From NCBI RefSeq assembly GCF_000471905.2, contig NW_006500355.1, positions 1,063,713 to 1,127,712 on the forward strand: a stretch of DNA of 64,000 nt. The letters are read 5' to 3'. How positions within the stretch are numbered: the stretch's first letter is position 1; the number at the start of each line of letters is the position of its first letter. The notes beneath the pieces are model-generated. The model did no database searches and was not told the DNA's origin. It was given only the letters and a program-made list of their open reading frames with translations. Origin of the DNA: Amborella trichopoda. Lineage: Eukaryota > Streptophyta > Magnoliopsida > Amborellales > Amborellaceae. The position numbers and the translations under genes are program-made. Shown in pieces: positions 24,176 to 61,818 of the stretch.

Positions 24176-26102
24176 TTTAAATGAGAGTGATGAAGCAACA
24201 ATTTTGCTGGCCAAAAGGAGAGAGAGAACAAATTCCGTATTCAAAAGGAATTAGATCCAATGTTGTTAGATTCGCTTCAGAGTCTTATTCGGTTTGGTGA
24301 GAAAAATGAAACAATTCGGTGATTCAATCGATTTGGGGGAAGACTTCAAACTTTTTTTTATTTAGTATAAATAAATTAGATATTTATATATAAAATATAT
24401 ACAAATAATGAAAAAAATTAAAAATTAAAAGATAAAAATTAAAATTAAAAATTAAATAAAAATAAATTTATATAACTATTTATTTGTTGGCTGAAGTAGA
24501 CCCGAAGCAGCCCAAAGCGGTTCGAATCTGACCAAAACGACAACACTAGGTCTTGTTTCTCTTCGATTTATGCTTAAAATCTGAAGGCTTCAGCTGAAGC
24601 TAAGTGAATTTGATATCATTGATTAGATCGATTGTGGTTGGAGATAGAAATAGTCTGGGGGTGGCAATGGGAAGTACGACCCGGCCAAGAACGGCCTCTG
24701 GCTAGGCCACTGAATTTATGAGGTTACTAAATTTGGCCAAGGACTAGGCAGGAAATCAAGGCTTGGTGTCCGGGCTGGGTCAAGGCATGCCTAAAATCTA
24801 TGCCCCTAAAGTTCAGCCTGGGCATGCCCTACTAATTACTATTCATGATACTTTGAATTTATAGTACGTGCTGGTCCGGTGCGACTTTGACCGACCCTAC
24901 TAAAAGGTTTAACTCATAATTCATCAAAAATTGCAATTCAAGCATCAGAAAACTTTAAAATCAATTATCTTGGCCTGAACATTATGGTGGTAAAAAAAAA
25001 AAAGATTTCACGCTTTTAAGAATAGTATATATTATAACAAACCCTAAAAATAAGTGTTCATTGATCTATAAGATCTGTACCATTTTTTGAATTTCAAATT
25101 TTATTGTCAGTGTTGGAAATTGATTTTAGAGTCATCATAAAGACTTCCGTTACCGAAAGTGCTTTCTGGCTGAGGATTTGCGATGAGGGTCTAGTTTGTT
25201 TCATAAAGCCAATGCCTTATAGAACCGTCATCCTTGATTAAAAGTGTGTGGGGTAATCCATAGAGTTTCTTTACATTGTCACAAAAAAGAAAAGCATTGA
25301 GAACAATGGGGAACCTATTTTGGGTACATTAATGCCTCACTTCCCAAATTTCAAGCCACAAGCACCAAGTCAGTTATTTATGTTAATATAAAACAAAATA
25401 GCAATGTGTTATAATAATTTCTGGTTAATGTTTTCACTTTGGAGGAAGATGTTCTAATCAAAGATGTTTTGATTATGGCATCCCCCCACTATGACCATTT
25501 CTGCCTGGAGCTTGCTCTCTAATGGTTGGCTTTCCTTTGCATATTTTCAGGTGCCTAGGTCAAAGATCAAGCTTGCCCAGATAATTTCATGGTGTGAAAC
25601 CTAAACCCCCAATCCCTGCAACAAAAATAAACTTAGTTAACATTCCAAAAATAAAAATAAAAATAAAAATATCTAGCATTCAAAAATATTATTTTAGTTG
25701 ACATTTAAAGAAAAAATTGCTACAAAAATGAACACAAATACGATTCATGCTTGTTCCAAATAACAAACAAAAGGGCATGCAAGTTTTCGAAACACCACCT
25801 TCTAAATAACATTATAATCATTTTCAGCCATTTCAATTCCTGATCATGTGTATTTTGATGAATTTTAGAAATAAAATAAAAAAATATGAATGAAACATTT
25901 AACAGTTCATATCTTATGTACACTTCAAATAATTCCCTTTTAATGATAAAACATTCCCCTTCTATATAATTGAATCTTGCAACTGGACAAAAGTGGTTCA
26001 ACCCAAATAACATAACCATGAGAGCCTTGCTTCAGTGCTATGAGAGCTACCATGCAAAAACCAATATATACAATAACAAAGCCAGAGAGAGAGAGAGAGA
26101 TA
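24176..26102. other. Intergenic sequence upstream of the CHS-like pseudogene
   Basis: Repeat debris: a GGGGTGGCAATGGG end at about 24658 followed by GGCC-rich sequence to 24900. AAGTAGACCCGAAGCAGCCC near 24494-24513 resembles sequence inside the CHS-like intron (26370-26480). A short (GA)n run (about 26084-26101) directly precedes the pseudogene ATG. No gene is supported. Confidence 0.5.
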
Positions 26103-28208
26103 ATGGTCAATGTGGAGGAGCATAGAAAGGCACAGAGGGCAGATGGGGCAGCCACAGTGCTAGCCATAGGAACAGCCAACCCCCCCCCCTCCCCCCAATG
26201 TGGTGGAGCAAGCCCACTTTCCTGACATTTTTTCAACACCACCCACCTCCAAGACCCTGATCTTAGCCAGAAATTCACTATCATTTGTATGTGTCTTAAC
26301 TCTCTAGATATTCTCATTTGCTTTTTGTCGTCAAAGTTGCTTCGTTTCACCCTTTGGATTTTAGGCCTAGACCCAAACGAAGTGAAGCCAGGTGCTGTAG
26401 CTTCGGTAGATTCGATCCCCTTGGGGTTGCTTCGGTCAACTCCTGGTCTGTTTTGACCTGATCTTCGGCCAAAGCAAAAAAATATCTATATACAAGTATT
26501 AATTTTTTTAATATTTTATTTCATTATTTTAATATATTATATATATAAATATCTAATTTATTTATATTAAATTTTGAATTTTGAATGTAACAGCCACTTT
26601 TGATGCATCTGGCTTTTCTGGTGCTGATATATACCCATTATATGGCAGCAATAATGCTTGTAGTGGGCCAGGTGGCTCGGCCCTGTAAAACTAGAGCTTG
26701 GGCCACAATAGCCTGAGGGCTGGATTGGGCCCGACCAGGGCTAGGGCTCAACAGGGCTGGCCTCACTTTACTGTTTTTGTCCCTTCTACTCCATTTGAGG
26801 GCATAATCCCTCTTGAATTGTCTTTGGGCCATGGCCACTTTGGCCCAATCTGGGCCGGGCCAACCCTACATCGACAAACACACTAATCCCTATCTTCATT
26901 TTCTATAAAAAAAGGCACATACTCAATCTTAAAAGTTCAAGTAGATTTTCTATAGTTTAATTGGCACAAAACTGCTTCAAAATTGGTTGTGTTCCAAGTT
27001 CCAAAATGCAAAATCATGGGGAAAAAAGATCTAAAAATAACTGTCAAGAGATAATCTATTATATTTCTATTATCAATAATATATCAATAACGATAACTTA
27101 TGTTGGGTGCCTACCCATTTTTTCAAGTAGATTGAAAGTTAGCTTTTTCAATAATATCTCGATAACAATAATTATCACTAAATAGTGTCTTATTGAGCAT
27201 TCTTATAGGCGCCAAGATTGGGTTCAAGAAGCGCCACATGTTCCTTCCTCACTAAGGAGAGGCTCAAAGCCAACCCAAGCCTCTACACCTACATGGCCCC
27301 ATCCCTCGCTGCACGACAAGATATCGCACTCGAGGAGATCCCGTGCCTTAGTAAATAGGTTGCCCTCCGTGCCATCAAGGAGTGGGGGACAGCCAGTGTC
27401 GCGCATCATCCACCTCGTCTTTTGCACCTCCATCTGCATCGACATGATAGGGATCGACCTGCACCTCAAACTCCTCAATCTCTCCCCTTTTGTCAATCGT
27501 GTCATGATTTATATGCAAGGTTGCTTCGCAGGTGGCACTACCCTCCGCAGCGCAAAGGACCTCGCAGAGAACAATTGTGGTGCTTGCGTCCTTATAGTTT
27601 GCCCAGAGATGATGTCAATGTACTTTCATGGGCCTATCAGGATGGACCCGGAGAGCCTTGTGGTCCCTGCCCTGTTTGGAGATGGCGCAGCGACTGTGGT
27701 CATTGGTGCTGACCCCATGTCAACTGAGCGGGGGCTCAACCAACTCTTCCGGGCTTGCCAAAGCATCGTGCCAAACAGCATGCACGCGCTCAAGGGCCCC
27801 ATCCATGAGGCGGGCATGGCCATCATGATGAGCAAGAAAATACTAGAGTTTCTTGCCGGGTGTGTTTGGGATTGCTTGAGCCATGCACTATAACCACTAG
27901 GCATCACATACTGGAACACTTTATTCTACGTTGTGCATCCTGGTGGGCCACGGATTTTAGACAAGATGGAGGATGACCTCAAGCTGAAGCCTGAGAAGCT
28001 TAGGGCTGCATGTCACGTGTTGAGGGAGTACGAGAACATGTGGAGCGCGACTATGTTCGTCGTGTTGGACGAGATTCAAAAGTCATCATAGGAGTGAGGG
28101 GCGTCCATGATCGGAGATGGGCTCCACTTGGGTGTGCTCCTCGGGTTCGGACTTAGGTTCAGCATCGAGGCTGTCGTGCTCCATAGCATGGCTCCATACA
28201 CACACTAG
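26103..28208 (+). pseudogene. Type III polyketide synthase (chalcone-synthase-like) pseudogene
   Basis: Chalcone synthases condense p-coumaroyl-CoA with three malonyl-CoA in flavonoid synthesis. Exon 1 (26103-26286) opens with MVNVEEHRKAQRADG and AIGTAN, then a C-homopolymer expansion and a frame break. The intron (26287-27209) sits at the Cys codon split typical of this family and contains repeat debris. Exon 2 runs 27210-28208. The family's key positions are still visible: catalytic Cys in QGCFAGGT (codon 27522-27524), ALFGDGAA, His in VHPGGP (27936-27938) and Asn in YENM (28035-28037). Disabling changes are a frameshift near 27237, a stop at 27356, a second frameshift near 27390, a stop at 27891 inside the expected PLGI region, and two stops at about 28089-28097. 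The reading frames otherwise cover almost the whole family length, so this is a decayed full copy and not a fragment. Confidence 0.9.
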
Positions 28209-28379
28209 TCTCCCCTTACATGTCATGTCCTATAATCTTTGTTAGCGTGTTGTTGTAATGGTGTTTTCTTCGTTTAGGTTCTCTTCCAGTATTCCCATTC
28301 GTGTGTGTGCCCTTTTAATTTGCATGATATTTCCAAAATGTTATTGCCTCAAAGAAAAATCATTTGATACTATTTATAG

Positions 28380-28620
28380 AAACTCTGTATTATTATTTCA
28401 TCATCATCATTTTAGCATTTTTTCAAGTAATTGGGGTCGGCTACATGAATCGTGGTTCTACTCTATTAAAGGTCATATCCTCAGTGAGGCTATAAGTTCC
28501 CACATCTTTTTGGATTACTTCCAACTACATCCTTTTGGGCCTACCTTTTGCCCTTTTTAGTCTATCCACTTGAATTAATTCGTACCTCCCAAGATGTGTT
28601 GTACTTGATCGACGCCACAT
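28380..28620 (-). mobile_element. SINE-like repeat fragment
   Basis: Read on the minus strand, it ends in TGTAGCCGACCCCAATTAC followed by AAA and (ATG)n-type tail sequence. This matches the conserved TAGCCGACCCCAA end known from Au-type plant SINEs. The same tail sequence occurs at 40672 and 58548 on the plus strand. The 5' end is not defined. Confidence 0.5.
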
Positions 28621-28942
28621 AGAATATTAAAGAGAAGGAGAACATGAACTTAGACAGGAGGTGAGAAGGAAACCTTATCTCATATCAAGTCCCAATCAAA
28701 CTATAAAAAAAAATTATCAGTCAAGGAAATTTCAAGAGAACGAAGCAAAACAGGACATGATCAAGAAACCAAATAGTTACGGGCATTGATACATCCCTTT
28801 GAAAGTTGTAAGTAGGAAGGGCCATTTGATAAAGACATAAGAGTTTGCAGTTTCTTTAATAGGTCAAATTTCCAAGTTTTATGCTACACAATTAAGAACA
28901 AATAAGGAAAGGTTGCCAAGAAAGCAAGTTATAAACTCAAGG

Positions 28943-29270
28943 AAACCATTAAACTTCTCGTCCTATTACACCCATGAGCCTATCATTAACATCATCATAG
29001 CCTTTTCCCAATTAATTAGAGTAGGCTTCACATGAACCTATGTATTGTAATACAAATTGATGTTCTTGTCACATTGAAAGAAACAATTAATACTAAATAG
29101 GTTGATAAACCATTAAACTTCTCGTCCTATTGCACACATGAACCTATCATTAACATCATCATAGCCTTTTTCCAATTAATTAGAGTCGGCTTCACATGAA
29201 CCTATGTATTATAATACAAATTGATGTTCCTGCCACATTGAAAGAAACAATCAATACTAAATAGGTTGAT
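28943..29270. repeat. Tandem duplication, two units of 164 bp
   Basis: AAACCATTAAACTTCTCGTC starts at 28943 and at 29107, and the two units agree at nearly all positions through AAATAGGTTGAT. Each unit contains a diverged AATTAGAGTMGGCTTCACATG, reminiscent of the SINE-like element at 28380. Confidence 0.94.
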
Positions 29271-30552
29271 GTCAATTATCACATTTATCCTTATTCACAG
29301 CCATAAAAATCTAGATGTGCCTCTCAAAGAGTAAAAATGCAAGAACTTTTGAATTACAACCAAAATAGATAATCTTAAGCCAAATGTCAACGAATAATGA
29401 AAAGAAAGCAAAAGCAAAAGGGAGAAAATTGAGAAAGTTACTATCCCAATGAATTCAAAAGTTTAATAGAACACACATGAATGCAAATAAAGCATCAAGG
29501 GTAAAAGTTGGACATGGTGATAAAGCATGGTGTATATAGTTTTTATTTTATTTTATTTCACCGACAAAAATACTTATAAAAGGTCTAAGTACAATAAAAC
29601 TCTTGAAATAAACAAATAAATAATCAAAAGTGGTTAGGAGTCCTAAACAATTGTCTATAGAAGCCAATCATCACACACAAAGGTCACACAATCCTTTGGC
29701 TCACATACCTGGGCAATTTCAACCTCATCAAGGGACTACCCTTGAAACTCTCGTGAGTTTTGTTTCATGCCCATGCAATACGAGTTTTCCAACCTGACTA
29801 GCCTAACACGTCAAAGCCAAGTTTGAGTATCGACAAATAACATTTGCCTATCTTGGTCCACAAGGGACCATATTCCTAGAGTTTATGTGCCACGCGCTCC
29901 TCTTCTGCTCACTCCATAACAGAGCTCTACCGGTGCTGAAAAGCATCATGAAGAGATAATCCGCAAAAATTAGTGAGTTCTTACCTTTTCTACTGATTAT
30001 TAAGCAGATAAATCCATAATTTGTTAACTATTTATGAAGCAGAAAACCAGCAAGTCGTTACTGTTTATTAAGCATAAAAACAGTAACCACAATTTTCATT
30101 TTCTGTTAACTGTTAATTTTTTTTTTTTTTTTTTATGATTATTCTCAATGTAGGGATTCATGTTAAATGATTTAGGTTTTTTCGCTTTGTTCTTTTTTTT
30201 TTTTCGCTTAAGAACAATCACCTTATGATAATCCCCAAATATAGAAAGGTGATTTTTTTTTTCTGATTTAATTTTCTTTTTTACTATGTTAAATCTCAAA
30301 ATGTCCATGTTTTCCATTTTTGGGTGATTTTTTGTTCTCATTTTACTTTTCTATTTTTTTTAAATTTTTTTTTTCTGATGTTTGCGTTCTTTTTTTTATT
30401 TAGGCTCTTTATTTGTTATGGTGTGATAAATGTGCTCAAGTATTTATTCATTTGTTGATGAATGGACTTGTAAATTAGGGTTTTTTTGTAGATCTCTTAT
30501 TTAAGGTATTGACAAAATTGAAGTGAAGGAGTATCACCATAATGTTTTTTAG
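29271..30552. other. Intergenic sequence, no gene seen
   Basis: AT-rich sequence with several long T runs (30117-30134, 30191-30204, 30248-30262). The lysine-rich minus-strand open frame here is simply poly(T) read as poly(A). Confidence 0.5.
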
Positions 30553-30686
30553 GGTTTTCTTATGCTTTCTCATTGTGGCAATCTCTCTATATCTTATTTA
30601 TTGCAAAAACTGCAATGGAGTTTTCTTATGGTTCGTCATTGTGGCAATCTCTCTATATCTTCTTTCTTGCAAAAACTGCAGTGAAG
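30553..30686. repeat. Tandem duplication, two units of 67 bp
   Basis: GTTTTCTTATG at 30553 and 30620 is followed in both units by CATTGTGGCAATCTCTCTATATCTT and TTGCAAAAACTGCA. The overlapping short open frames are created by the duplication. Confidence 0.92.
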
Positions 30687-31849
30687 GATTGGCCTCTCTC
30701 TCTCTGTCTCACATTTTCTCTATATCTCTTACTAGTTTATGGGTTCGATAATCATTGAATAATCTCCCTTCTCCACCTTAGTATTCACAATGTAGTCTCT
30801 ATCTCTTGTCGCATTAACTATCAAGGGCACCATTTTTTTAACTGGTTTACCGAACTTCTAATATTTTTTGAATGGCTTGATAACATTCTATACAAATAGA
30901 CTGTGTTCCATGCATTCTTTTGTATTACACTTCTAAGCAATTTTTTTGAATATCTAGTGCCTCATGGTTATGGGGCTTGGGAGTTGTTTGTTATTTTGTA
31001 TATATTTATGTTTAACTAATCCATGTCACATCCTTATTTCAGAAATTGCTCGGGTTGACAGTCCACTTCATCCATCAATCTTTTCAATGCACTCTAGAAA
31101 ATTATTGTTGAGTTATTGCGAAGGTTTTATTCATTATGCTGCAAATTGTGGGGGCAACACTCTATCATAAATGTTAGCTTCCAATGCAATAGACATCTGG
31201 AACCCTACATGAAGGGAGATGAGTCCCACGACTGTGTATTTAATATCGAGTGCTTGATTTTGCTTCCAATGAAATGGACATCTTGAACCCTACTTGCTAG
31301 CTCTATTTCCCTTGCATTTCATGTCACATTTCCAATTGGAATTTTTTCATGCATGAATCAATGCTTATCGATGAAATTTATTGCATGAATCAATAATCAA
31401 TAATTTTGTATGAATCAACTTTAAACTAAAACTAAATGTACATTTAGGTACCATTAAGATACGCGTGCTATAATATTGTCATTTATCTATATATATTTCT
31501 CTCTCTCTCTCTCTCTCTCTCAATATCTCTCGATTCAAGTGATTGCTTTCGTGTTACTACTTCAAATGAAACAAATTTATCTTTTGTAATGTACTAGTGT
31601 GGTGGCAATATTGGATGATTAGCTTTCAAACTTTTAAATAATTTATTTTTTAGATAAAATATATATGTTTGGTCTTGAGGGCTGCCTTTGCATGGAGTGA
31701 AATTCTGATATTAAGAAAATCAATTTTCTTTAATATTTATGTAAGTATTGGCATTCCTTGAATCTATTTACATGTTTGGTAATATGTTGGATGAATGGAA
31801 GGAACCTTATTTAATTACAAAATGTTTTAAAAAATTGCATTTCACACAT
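30687..31849. other. Intergenic sequence, no gene seen
   Basis: AT-rich, with a (CT)n run at about 31499-31520 and the repeated phrase TTCCAATG.AATRGACATCT..AACCCTAC (31190 and 31264). No coding exon is supported. Confidence 0.4.
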
Positions 31850-31977
31850 CATATCAATGAATACATAATAAATAGTATTAGTCAGTTTCGAGCTTTCCCA
31901 TTGCCAAACACGTCATATCAATCAAATACATAATGAATAGTATTGGTAAGTTTCGAGCTTTCCTATTGCCAAACAAG
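31850..31977. repeat. Tandem duplication, two units of 64 bp
   Basis: CATATCAAT..AATACATAAT followed by AATAGTATT, GTTTCGAGCTTTCC and ATTGCCAAACA occurs twice, offset by 64 bp. Confidence 0.9.
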
Positions 31978-32400
31978 TGAAATTACCATCACTACAGTTT
32001 ATCAAACAAGGTTTCAGCTTTCACCCTACCAATTTCACATGTATTCCAGAATCTATAAAAGTCAACAACAGGGTGATTCCCGGAGACACTATAGTGAAAA
32101 TTATCGAGCGCTACCTAAAAGAGTAATTATCTCATCTCTTTCCCCCGCTCTCTCTTTGAAGATGTTCTTCGCTCTCTTTGGACGTGCAACCTTGTTTACT
32201 CCACACAGGTGTACCTCTGCCCTTTTCTCTCTGTAATAATACACTCATTTCCATATCTTCAATTTCTACTGGGAACCTCACTCTAAGTCTGATTCCTTGT
32301 AGTTGGACTTGAACTATCGAATTAGCATGGATTTGGAATCGCCATTGGGGAAAAAAAACACAATGTTAGGGTTTAATGCCATCTCAATTATGGAATATTT

Positions 32401-32867
32401 AGTGGATTCTATTGGCCTACAGGTTGACTGCTATAATTTCAGCCAATGACCCAGATTCAATTTGGGTTGATTTGACAGTTACAATCTCATTTCATATTTG
32501 AATTTTCATTTTTTTTTCTACAAATTCAAATTACTTGAAATTTTAGGCATTCATTCTTCTCATAAAGGTGCAGATAATAAAAATATAAAAAAAATAAATT
32601 CGAAAAATGTAAATTGACCAAAATATATCTGAAATGTTTCGAGGGTATTATAGTCAATTTATATGATGTGAATTATTATTTTTATATTTTTATTAGATTC
32701 TTATATTTTTGAAGAATAGACACTCCAAATTCAAGTGATTTGAATTTGTAGAAAAAAAATAAAAATTCAAATACAAAATGAGATTGTAACCGTTAGATTA
32801 ACCAAAATTGAATCTGGACCATTGGCTGATACTGTAGCAGTCAACCCATGGGCTGACAGAGTCCACT
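32401..32867. mobile_element. Foldback MITE (family copy 2)
   Basis: The inverted arms are about 190 bp long: AGTGGATTCT / AGAGTCCACT at the tips, then TTGACTGCTA, CAGCCAATG, CAGATTCAATTT, GTTACAATCTCATTT and TTCTACAAATTCAAAT, each found inverted in the other arm. The centre is TTGACCAAAATA / GGTATTATAGTCAA, the same symmetric core as copies 1 and 3. No coding capacity. Confidence 0.85.
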
Positions 32868-33723
32868 CCCACACACATACATACATACACACACACACAC
32901 ATATTTATCTTAAAATATTCATAAGCACTGTAATTTTAGATATATATGATTAAACCCTAATATGAAGTATCTCTCAGTATAGTGTGTGCTTTTTTTTTTT
33001 GGGGTGGAATTTATGTAGTGCTTACTCAGTGATATGGTGTGCGTTGAGTTCGATTGGGATTAGATTTTTATTGGCTTATTTTTTTTTTTCGAATCTAATT
33101 CTTGAGTAAAATGTAATAATAGTCGGATAGGAATTTTATTAGGTTATTACAGGTTTGCATTGTTGTTATTTTTTATGGGAAAATTCAAATTTGCATAGTA
33201 CCTATTGGGCAGTAACAATTATCAGATTTATTTAAAGCATATATCTGATTTTTTTGAAATTTTTGTTAGGAGGCATGGAATTTGTTGTTGCAAATTACCT
33301 ATATTTTACTTTACTTTTTTTTTTTTTGGCTAATGTGATGTATGAGTATGCATTCCTTTTGCAAGTATTATCTACAAATTTATATAGCTCTTACTATAAA
33401 ATATTAAAAACTATATAAAAAGATAAAATCTATGCAATATTGTCTTAGAATCCATTCTCACAAAAAAAGATAGGGCCAAATCCCTATTGATTTCTTTTTT
33501 ATCACCTTGGTTATTTACCCAAAAAAAATCTATGCAATATGTTAAAGCTAAAATGAGGGTAATGCATTTCTTCGATTTCTTTCGGACATAGCCAAACACC
33601 AACAATGTATTTCCAGATTGTGCCTGAATGGCACACAAACAGTAGATAATGCATTATGCGAGTAATACCTTACACTTGTAATGTATTTCACTTCACAAAT
33701 AATATATTTCCGAGTATGCAAAC
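32868..33723. other. Upstream sequence of RIO2, no gene seen
   Basis: Contains an (AC)n microsatellite (about 32871-32900), poly(T) tracts, and a repeated AATCTATGCAATAT word (about 33429 and 33529). Short open frames have no recognisable similarity. Confidence 0.4.
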
Positions 33724-33989
33724 GGCCCAAAAAAAAAAAAAAAATCCCGCCAATAACTCGTTTCCCTGAAGGTGTCAACATACATACAGTGTGCCCCCGC
33801 GGTAGCCTACTATACGATCAAAAAAATAAGAACGCTCTACAACTTGAAAGCCGACCCCGCTAGCATCATGAAATTTGTTTACCAATTTATTCTCACTCTC
33901 TCTCTCTCTCTCTCTCTCTCTCATGTTTCTGGATTTCACGGCTAAATTGGTTTTGCGTGACAAAAACCCTAACTGCCACAAAACCCTAA
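33724..33989 (+). promoter_or_regulatory. Site II motif and two telo-boxes upstream of RIO2
   Basis: GGCCCA at 33724-33729 is the reverse complement of TGGGCC, the TCP-bound site II motif. AAACCCTAA occurs at 33964-33972 and 33981-33989, 81 and 64 bp before the start codon. A (CT)n run spans about 33893-33921. In plants the telo-box plus site II combination is characteristic of promoters of ribosomal-protein and ribosome-biogenesis genes, which fits RIO2. The motifs are seen directly; the promoter role is inferred. Confidence 0.75.
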
Positions 33990-34044
33990 TATCTACTTTA
34001 CTGTTGTGAGTCTTTTTCTTATTTCCCCTTATTTGGTTTCAGTC

Positions 34045-60575
<26,531 letters not shown>

Positions 60576-61386
60576 TATTAATTTTACTGATCTAAAAAAA
60601 AGGTTTTGATATTAATTTAGGAAGAAGATTCTATGCTGCTGTATAAATCCGTTGGCTAGGGTACATTGCTGGATGGTTTATTTTGAGAAATTTATCAAAA
60701 GACCCCTAGGATGTGTAATTTGATGGGTATTTTGAAATTAATGAAAAGATATGGGTAGGATGCTAAGCAACTCATCTCTCATGGGTATTGAGTAATCATC
60801 TTCTAAACTTTTTCCCCACTGTTTGGGTCAGCTATATATGGTCAGCTATATATGGTCTGTCATTCTGTTCTATCAAGTACAATGTCATTTTGGGTCTGCA
60901 TTTTGCTTTTTTTTAGCATTCTATTTGAATGCACTTGCACTTTTTAATAAGTGTTGTATGGGTCGGCACTGTACAATTAGTCCATCTAAGTCTATTTTCT
61001 TTAATCTAATCATCTATTGGTGCCACTTCTAAGTTCTTTTGAATGTATATATTTTGAATTCTATCTCATCTTGTATTGTTATTCATCAATGTCAACATAA
61101 TCTTGAATGAATGGGGTAATATAAATAATAAATGGGAAAGTATATGATGGGGTCATTTATTTTAGATACAAGGTGGTCACAATTAAGCTTAATCATTTGA
61201 TGTGAAATTAGGTGGCTATATTTATTACTTTGATCAAGCTCAAAGTTCAAAAGAAATTTTTTTAAAATTCTTGGTATATTTAAGCAATTAGATTTCACAT
61301 CGGATGGTAGTAAGCAATTGTGACTTCTCTTTATCAAAGGTAAATAGTCTCATTGTATATAATCCAATAATAAAAGAAAAAGATAC
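60576..61386. other. Sequence downstream of RIO2, with SINE-like debris
   Basis: The 3' UTR of RIO2 must lie at the left. From about 60815, TTGGGTCAGCTATATATGG and following GTCATTTTGGGTCT resemble the reverse of the SINE tail repeat (compare 28430-28530), and GTCAGCTATATATG is locally duplicated (60828 and 60841). No gene is seen. Confidence 0.45.
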
Positions 61387-61818
61387 GATTAGCCCTCTGG
61401 TTCATATGAACATATGACCTCAACGTTTAAATTGAATCTGGGTCGATCTGTTGATCACGGATGTCTGGTAACGTTTGAATTTATTTATTTTTCGATAAAG
61501 TCTAATCACTTGAAATTTTAAGTGTGTTTATAAAAGATAGTTGAATTTTTAAAAAATATCAAAAAAGTGTTTTACATGAAATAAATTGATCAAAATATCT
61601 TGAAAAAGTTTTGGAGGTATTTTGGTCATTTGTTTTCGTGAATATTTTTTTATATATATTTTTATTAGGTGTGCTTTGATGAGAATAACACATGTTTAAT
61701 TTGGATTTGTAGAAAAAAAATTAAAATTCAAATATAAAATAAAGTCGTGACTGTCAGATCGGTTCAGATTCAATATGGACCGTTGAGCTCATATGGTCAT
61801 ATGAGCTAGTGGTTAATC
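61387..61818. mobile_element. Foldback MITE (family copy 3)
   Basis: The arms are inverted: GATTAGCC..TCATATG..CATATGACCTCAACG on the left pairs with CGTTGAGCTCATATG..GGTTAATC on the right, followed inward by TGAATCTG and AAATTCAAAT-type words. The core AAAATATCTTGAAAAAGTTT / GAGGTATTTTGGTCA matches copies 1 and 2. No coding capacity. Confidence 0.75.

Noticed and set aside
25940..26350. 136-codon minus-strand open frame
   Set aside because: It is antisense to exon 1 of the CHS-like pseudogene and has no recognisable family.
30096..30341. Lysine-rich 81-codon minus-strand open frame
   Set aside because: It comes from poly(T) tracts read as AAA codons.
30540..30751. Overlapping hydrophobic open frames that look like a small membrane protein
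   Set aside because: They are generated by a 67-bp tandem duplication, and the hydrophobicity follows from T-rich sequence.
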